64,000 nucleotides of DNA, taken from contig NC_088796.1 in NCBI RefSeq assembly GCF_011386835.1, forward strand, positions 72,243,468-72,307,467, given 5' to 3'. This DNA comes from Chrysemys picta bellii (Eukaryota > Chordata > Testudines > Emydidae). This document shows, piece by piece, positions 59,653 to 64,000 of the stretch. The stretch's first letter is position 1. Each line of letters starts with the position of its first letter. The notes under the pieces were generated by a model. It ran no database searches. It was not told where the DNA came from and was given only the letters and a program-made list of their open reading frames with translations. A program made the position numbers and the translations under genes.

Positions 59653-60020
59653 CTGTCCTAGATTTAACTTCCACTTATTTAAAGGATTTCTTGTTGCCTC
59701 TCACTGTTTCTTTTCCTTTGCTGTTTAGCCACTGTGGTACTTTTTTGGTTCTCTTACTATGTTTTTTAATTTGGGGTATACATTTAAGTTGAGCTTCTAT
59801 TATGGTGTCTTTAAAAAGTTTCCATGCAGCTTGCAGGGATATCACTTTTGGCACTGTACCTTTTTAAATTTCTGTTTAACTAACCTCCTCATTTTTGTGT
59901 AGTTCCCCTTTCTGAAATTAAATGCTACCATGTTGGGCTGCTGTGGGGTTTCCCTGCCACAGGGATGTTAAATTTAATTATATTATTGTCACTATTACCA
60001 AGTGGTTCAACTATAGTTGG

Positions 60021-61204
60021 TGCAGCAGCTGTGCTGTGGAAGAAATACAAAAACATAGCAACATCCCCCACCCAACCTCACACACATATATATATTTATA
60101 GTCACATTTGCATAGAGAAATGTTTAACCTCAAAATTATCCACACCAATACAACATTTTATGGTAGTTGGCTGTTAACACAGGTTTGGAGCCATCATGTC
60201 TTCCAGTGTTGAACAGTCTAGAATAATTTAGAATAAAACTTTCAACATGCTTTGATAGCTTCCCACTGTTCATCCTGTGCATCCTTTATTTGTATTGTTT
60301 TGGCTCTTTATTCAGATTATAAGGTCACTAGGGAGAGAGACTGTGGGCCTGATACTTAGTTCGTGTAAATTGGCATAGCTTCATTGATTTTTGCCAGTTT
60401 ACACCACCTGAAGTTCTGGCCCATTGTCTTCCTCTCTGTACAGCTGAGAGCACACTGTGCAAGAACTGACAGTGTCCACAAACCTAGAGATCCAGAGCCC
60501 TGGAGCTGAAACTAATTTGGGGAAACTTTGGATCCAAATATCAGGCTTAGCTCTCTAAAAATATAGGGCCAAAACTTTTCAGAAGTGCAGAGCATCCAAA
60601 ACTCCATTTGAAACCAGTGAGAGCTGCTGTACCCAGCCCCTCTAAAAATCAGACCTATAGTGATCAGATTGAAGCTTGCTGCAGAATACCCCTGGGAAAG
60701 CAGAGACATTGATAGAACCAACTGCTTTGAAACAGGTATCAGAATCTGAATGTTAGATCTGATTCTATGATCTAGTTTTGAGGCCTAAGAAGACCATTCA
60801 CGGTGCTGACTTTATTTAATTGCTTTGACTTGGTTCAATTCCCATTAAAGTCAGTGGAACTTGGATGGGAGTTGGATTGGGCCCTATTACTGTAGTTGAT
60901 AAGTTTGTAGCATTTTGTATTCTAAATAGCTTCATTCTTTTGTGACCCTGTGTAACTCAGGTCCATTAAGGCTGTTCGGATGTTAAAGGCTGAGTATGAC
61001 TGCTCTAAAGAGTGGCAATGGTTAATAAAGAACTGAGGGAGAGTCCTAAAGAATTTGGAGTGTCTCCTTTTAGATAGCCTCACCAACAACTAACCCATCA
61101 TTATTTGCTGAATTTGGTTCCAAGGTTTTAAGAAAATAAAAAGCTTCATTCTTAATGGAAAATAGAATGGCTCTTGCAGGCATCAGCACGTATGTACTAT
61201 CTAT
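60021..61204. other. Intergenic with small hairpin repeats
   Basis: It contains a palindromic repeat at 60345-60423 and a diverged relative of the 57,337 repeat near 60,835-60,885. No gene identified. Confidence 0.5.
60345..60423. repeat. Short palindromic repeat (hairpin family)
   Basis: GTGTAAATTGGCATAGCTTC faces GCCAGTTTACACCACC. Same family as 33345 and 36021. Confidence 0.65.
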
Positions 61205-61400
61205 GCATTTGGAAAGGAAGCGTGGCTAGGGGTTAGTGCATCAGGCGGCAATCAGCATTCTGTTCTCTGCTCTGCCATTGTCTTGACCCTGGATAAGCCA
61301 CTTAGTCTCTGCTTCATTTCCATATAAAGGTGTTCATGTTTGCACCATGCTTTGAGATCTTTGGATGAAAGGTCCTATATAAATGCAATGTGTCTTTTGC
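61205..61400 (+). repeat. MIR/CORE-like SINE remnant
   Basis: GGCTAGGGGTTAGTGCATCA, then CCTGGATAAGCCACTTAGTC, and an end with ATGCTTTGAGATCTTTGGAT, the order expected for a diverged MIR-like SINE. Confidence 0.5.
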
Positions 61401-61459
61401 AGAGAATAGTATTCAAGTTTGCCTTTTGGATAACAGTATGAGTGGGCTTACAAAAGAAC

Positions 61460-61907
61460 TGTCAGCCAACCAGGATAAGGGCAATCAAGTGGGTGTCAAG
61501 CCTAGTGGCTAGGGTCAGAGCTGTAGTCAGGAGCCAAAGCCAAGGGTCAAACTGGAAAGCAAGAACTGGATACCAGAGCCCAGGGTTGAACAGGAACCAG
61601 AGACAAGGGTCAAGCCAGAGGTCAGGAATTGGAGCAAGCAAGGTATCAGGCAAGAGCAGGGGTTCAAGGAAGGGGCAGAAGGCTTGGTGCAAGACAGGAG
61701 CAGCTGGAGCCAGGTAATACAGGAGTAGGTACAGTGATGAGTATGAGCATTGAGAAGCCAGCAAGCTTCTGCTCCTGGCTTGAGAACCACCCTGCTGGAT
61801 TCTGCAACCAATCAGGTGGCATGGCTAATCAGGCAGCCTGTTGTGGGCCAGCTGTACTGATGAGGCTGCCTGGAGACTAGCTTGGCTGCAGGTCCTGATT
61901 CCTGACA
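61460..61907 (-). repeat. Ty3/Gypsy 3' LTR (448 bp)
   Basis: On the reverse strand it begins TGTCAGGAATCAGG and ends TTGGCTGACA, so it has TG...CA ends with a TGTCAG/CTGACA inverted pair. It is immediately preceded on that strand by a G-run purine tract (AAGGGGGGGATAC, 61908-61920), as expected for a polypurine tract primer. The partner LTR lies outside the window. Confidence 0.8.
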
Positions 61908-62039
61908 GTATCCCCCCCTTCCAGGGTGGCTTGGGACCTGGTTTCTCAGAGTAAGTGTGGTGGAAGGCACAGGAGAGCCAGGGGATGGATGTGTTCTGCA
62001 GGTTCCCATGAACATTTGTCCCAGTCATCCATACCTGTC

Positions 62040-63175
62040 CTAGTCAATTACATATTGTAGTTTTTCTCAGACCCAACGAGAGTCTAGAATCTGCAGAACC
62101 ATGTATTCTTGGACCTGAAGAGTTATAGGCAAAGGAGGGGGAGTAGTATGGAGTGGGAAGGGTTCTTGACTAATGGTTTTAGAAGGGAGACCTGGAAGAT
62201 GAGATGAATTTTCAGGGAATCTGGTAGTTGTTACTTGAAAGTAACTGGGTTATTCTGCTTTGTGATCTGAAAAGGCCCCAGGTACTTACGGTCCAGTTTC
62301 GCAGAGGGGGCAAGTCAATCATCAATTCTGGACAGACAACCACATCTTATCCCCTACCTCGAAGTCAGGTGTTGGCTGGTCAGCATACTATTTGTAGGTA
62401 GCCTTGGCGACTTCTAACTGACTGGAGTTCTTGGTGTGCATGCTGCATGTGAGTTTGGTAACTACAGCCATCAATGATTAGGAGGGGATCTCTGGATGAG
62501 CATGAAGATGGAAACCATAGTTAGCAAAGAAGGGAGTCTGCTTGGTGGAGACGTGTATGGCATTGTTGTAAGCAAACTCAGCATGCGGGATCAGGGACAG
62601 CCAATCATCTTGATGATAGTTTAGAACACAATGTAGGTACTGTTCAAGGACCTGCTCTGCCTGCCCATTGGTGCTGGGATGATAGGCTGTTGAGGTTAGG
62701 GTCTCAATATTCAGGCTGCATAGAAATTCTCACCAGAAGTGGGAAATAAACTCAAATCCTTGGTCAGCCATTACACCCATAGGCAAACTGTGAGCAACAT
62801 CTTTCATCTTGACAAACAGGTGGGCTTTTTCCTGAGTAGAGGGGAGTGCTTGACATGGAACAAAATACACCATCTTGGTTAAATGGTTAACCACTACTAG
62901 AATGGTAGTGTGGCCTTGGGAAGGTGGTAATTCCATAATATTGTTTCCATGGAATGGAAACAATAGCCCCAGGCCAAGGTGAAGTGGGTAAGGGCTGGAG
63001 GAATCCCAGCAGTCTTGAACAGGGGAATCTTGGTTCAGGCACAAAGATCACAGGATTCAACCTAGGATGCAACAGAGGTGCGTACGGCAGGCTATCACGG
63101 ATGCCAGGTCTCAGAAAGGCCAAAGTGACTGGTAGGGGAGTATTATGGCACAGTTGTAGGATTCAAAACTAAGTG
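62040..63175 (-). pseudogene. Gypsy integrase region, broken
   Basis: From 63,175 downward: the H2C2-type N-terminal domain is badly damaged. Catalytic-core blocks follow: IMELPPSQGHTTILVVVNHL then TKMVYFVPCQALPS (62,940-62,840); VMADQGFEFISHFW, where canonical gypsy integrases read SDRGxQFxS with the catalytic Asp (62,771-62,730); and a block with TAYHPSTNGQAEQVLEQYL carrying the Glu (62,690-62,630). AEFAYNNAIHVSTKQTPFFA is at about 62,590-62,530. The C-terminal part near 62,300 has LDRKYLGPF-like sequence. Stops and frame changes separate the blocks. Confidence 0.8.
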
Positions 63176-63369
63176 GTGCCTTTAGGCACATAGACATGTT
63201 CTTCGTGGTATAGGATCCCATCCTGGCATGTGAAGCCTGCGGTGGTCTGCTCCTGGTAATGGTCTAAGGCTTGGATGGCAAAGAGATCGGAGGGGAACAG
63301 AGCAGATTGAGGATAACAAGTGAGAGTTTGTGGTGCCAGAAAGGAAGTCTGAGGGCTTGAGAATCATGA

Positions 63370-63940
63370 ATGTAATATCCTCACCAGGTTTGTAGTACTT
63401 CTCCTTTATCTCCTCGTTTAACCCCAGGCAGAAATGGTGGTGCTGTGCTGCCTCATTCCACCTGGTATCAGGAGCCAAACAACAAAATTCAGCAGTGTAC
63501 TTGGCTACGAGCTGCCCCCCGGCCAAAAGGCCTCAAAGGGTTGCCTCAGTAGTCTGCACATGGTTGGGGTCACCAACAATAATGGACATAGCTTGAATGA
63601 ATTCCTCTAATGGTTGCAAGAGGGAGCTGAACTGTTCTAGGGACAGGGAAAACCAGGTCTCCGCAGTCAACAAACTAAAGATGAGCCCCACATGGGCCTG
63701 GTCCATGGAGAATGATCAGGGGCATAGGAGGAACAGGAGCCAACATTGGTTCAGGAACACCCCCTCCCCCCCAGACTTGTCCCGATCACCATCAAATTTG
63801 TCGAGCAGCAGAATCTTTGGCTCCAAGAGGGGCAGAATAGGAGCAACCTGCACCTGCAGTGCCATATTTTGTAATTGCAGGGCAGTTACTTGGAACTGAA
63901 GGTTCTGGATAGCATCTACCAATTTCACTGGGGCCTTAGT
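63370..63940 (-). pseudogene. Gypsy Gag fragment
   Basis: Reverse-strand frames read LLDKFDGDRDKSG...GVFLNQCWLLFLLCP (63,800-63,716) and, after lost frame, TTEATLRGLLAGGQLVAKYT and LAPDTRWNEAAQHHHFCLGL (63,550-63,420). These match the retrotransposon Gag capsid region of reptile and fish gypsy elements as I remember it (PEKFDGDR...FLNQC, TTEATLR). A frameshift lies between the blocks. The nucleocapsid zinc knuckle is not found before the deletion junction near 63,360. Confidence 0.8.
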
Positions 63941-64000
63941 GTAGGGTCCATGCTAGTGCCAAGAGCTCCTGGCCTCAATTTTAAGGGCTTCTCAATCTGT

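Larger units (their letters stand above)
57697..60020 (-). mobile_element. CR1 LINE, antisense, with two later insertions
   Basis: The 3' end lies at left (CATAGTAGGTCAGACCAAAG at about 57,712). The reverse transcriptase occupies 58,690-59,430 on the reverse strand. Further upstream element sequence runs to about 60,020, since TTAATTTGGGGTATACATTT and TTTCTGTTTAACTAACCTCC are typical of it as I recall. It is interrupted by a Penelope-type tail at 58361-58629 and a DNA transposon at 59437-59652. T-runs mark 57,937-57,958 and 58,307-58,332. Confidence 0.8.
61460..64000 (-). mobile_element. Ty3/Gypsy LTR retrotransposon, internally deleted, runs off window
   Basis: Order on the reverse strand from the right edge: Gag, a short junction, the zinc-binding and catalytic integrase region, a C-terminal tail, polypurine tract and LTR. 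No protease or reverse-transcriptase motif appears between Gag and integrase, so several kilobases appear deleted. Many frameshifts mark it as dead. Confidence 0.85.

Noticed and set aside
61442..61717. 91-codon Arg/Gly/Ser-rich frame
   Set aside because: It runs antisense through the Gypsy LTR and has repeat-like composition.
1..64000. CRISPR arrays, operons or phage-like gene clusters
   Set aside because: No regularly spaced direct repeats, ribosome-binding sites or dense coding. The window is clearly vertebrate nuclear DNA.

Overview
The window looks like chromosomal DNA of a vertebrate, most probably a turtle (Testudines). This rests on one well-conserved vertebrate gene with GT-AG introns of about 9-10 kb, and on a repeat set that I associate with turtles: CR1 LINEs, Penelope-like elements, hAT and Harbinger DNA transposons, and a 119-bp mariner-type MITE starting GGGTGACCAG. 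No primate or rodent SINEs were seen. The taxon is an inference and was not tested by search.

Only one host gene is present: AP3S1, on the + strand, encoding the sigma-3A (small) subunit of the AP-3 clathrin-adaptor complex. Four coding exons are visible (4612-4723, 13974-14045, 23525-23632, 34048-34176). They cover roughly residues 54-193 of a 193-residue protein. The first coding exons lie upstream of the window. The 3' UTR runs to a polyadenylation signal at 34606. All splice sites are canonical, reading phase is kept, and no exon is damaged.

Layout. 1-4.6 kb: intron with two back-to-back GC-rich hAT elements and a Penelope-type tail. 4.6-34.2 kb: the AP3S1 exons, with introns carrying a palindromic Penelope-tail insertion with a 12-bp target duplication (5.6 kb), two mariner MITEs, a composite element with tRNA-like modules (10.4-11.3 kb), an antisense L2-like LINE (11.9-13.5 kb), a CR1 3' end (15.6-17.4 kb) and a decayed Penelope-like element with RT and C-terminal remnants (20.9-23.0 kb). 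23.6-34.0 kb is mostly unique AT-rich intron. 34.6-64 kb: intergenic DNA without a recognisable host gene but dense in transposons: a 248-bp hAT MITE with target duplication (37.2 kb), a broken ZBED5-like hAT transposase (38.4-40.3 kb), CR1 fragments (40.3, 41.7 and 43.9 kb), an LTR-like block (47.1 kb), a 4.0-kb two-gene PIF/Harbinger transposon with TAA target duplication nested in a second composite element (50.3-55.4 kb), an antisense CR1 carrying two later insertions (57.7-60.0 kb), and the 3' half of a Ty3/Gypsy element in reverse orientation with a 448-bp LTR (61.5-64 kb, running off the window).

The non-AP3S1 reading frames are transposon fragments or chance frames. The most interesting structures are the inverted-tail insertions with a hammerhead-ribozyme-like core, the composite element with inverted pairs of tRNA-like modules, and the Harbinger element with a probable intron in its Myb-like gene. 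I see no evidence for a new multi-gene system.
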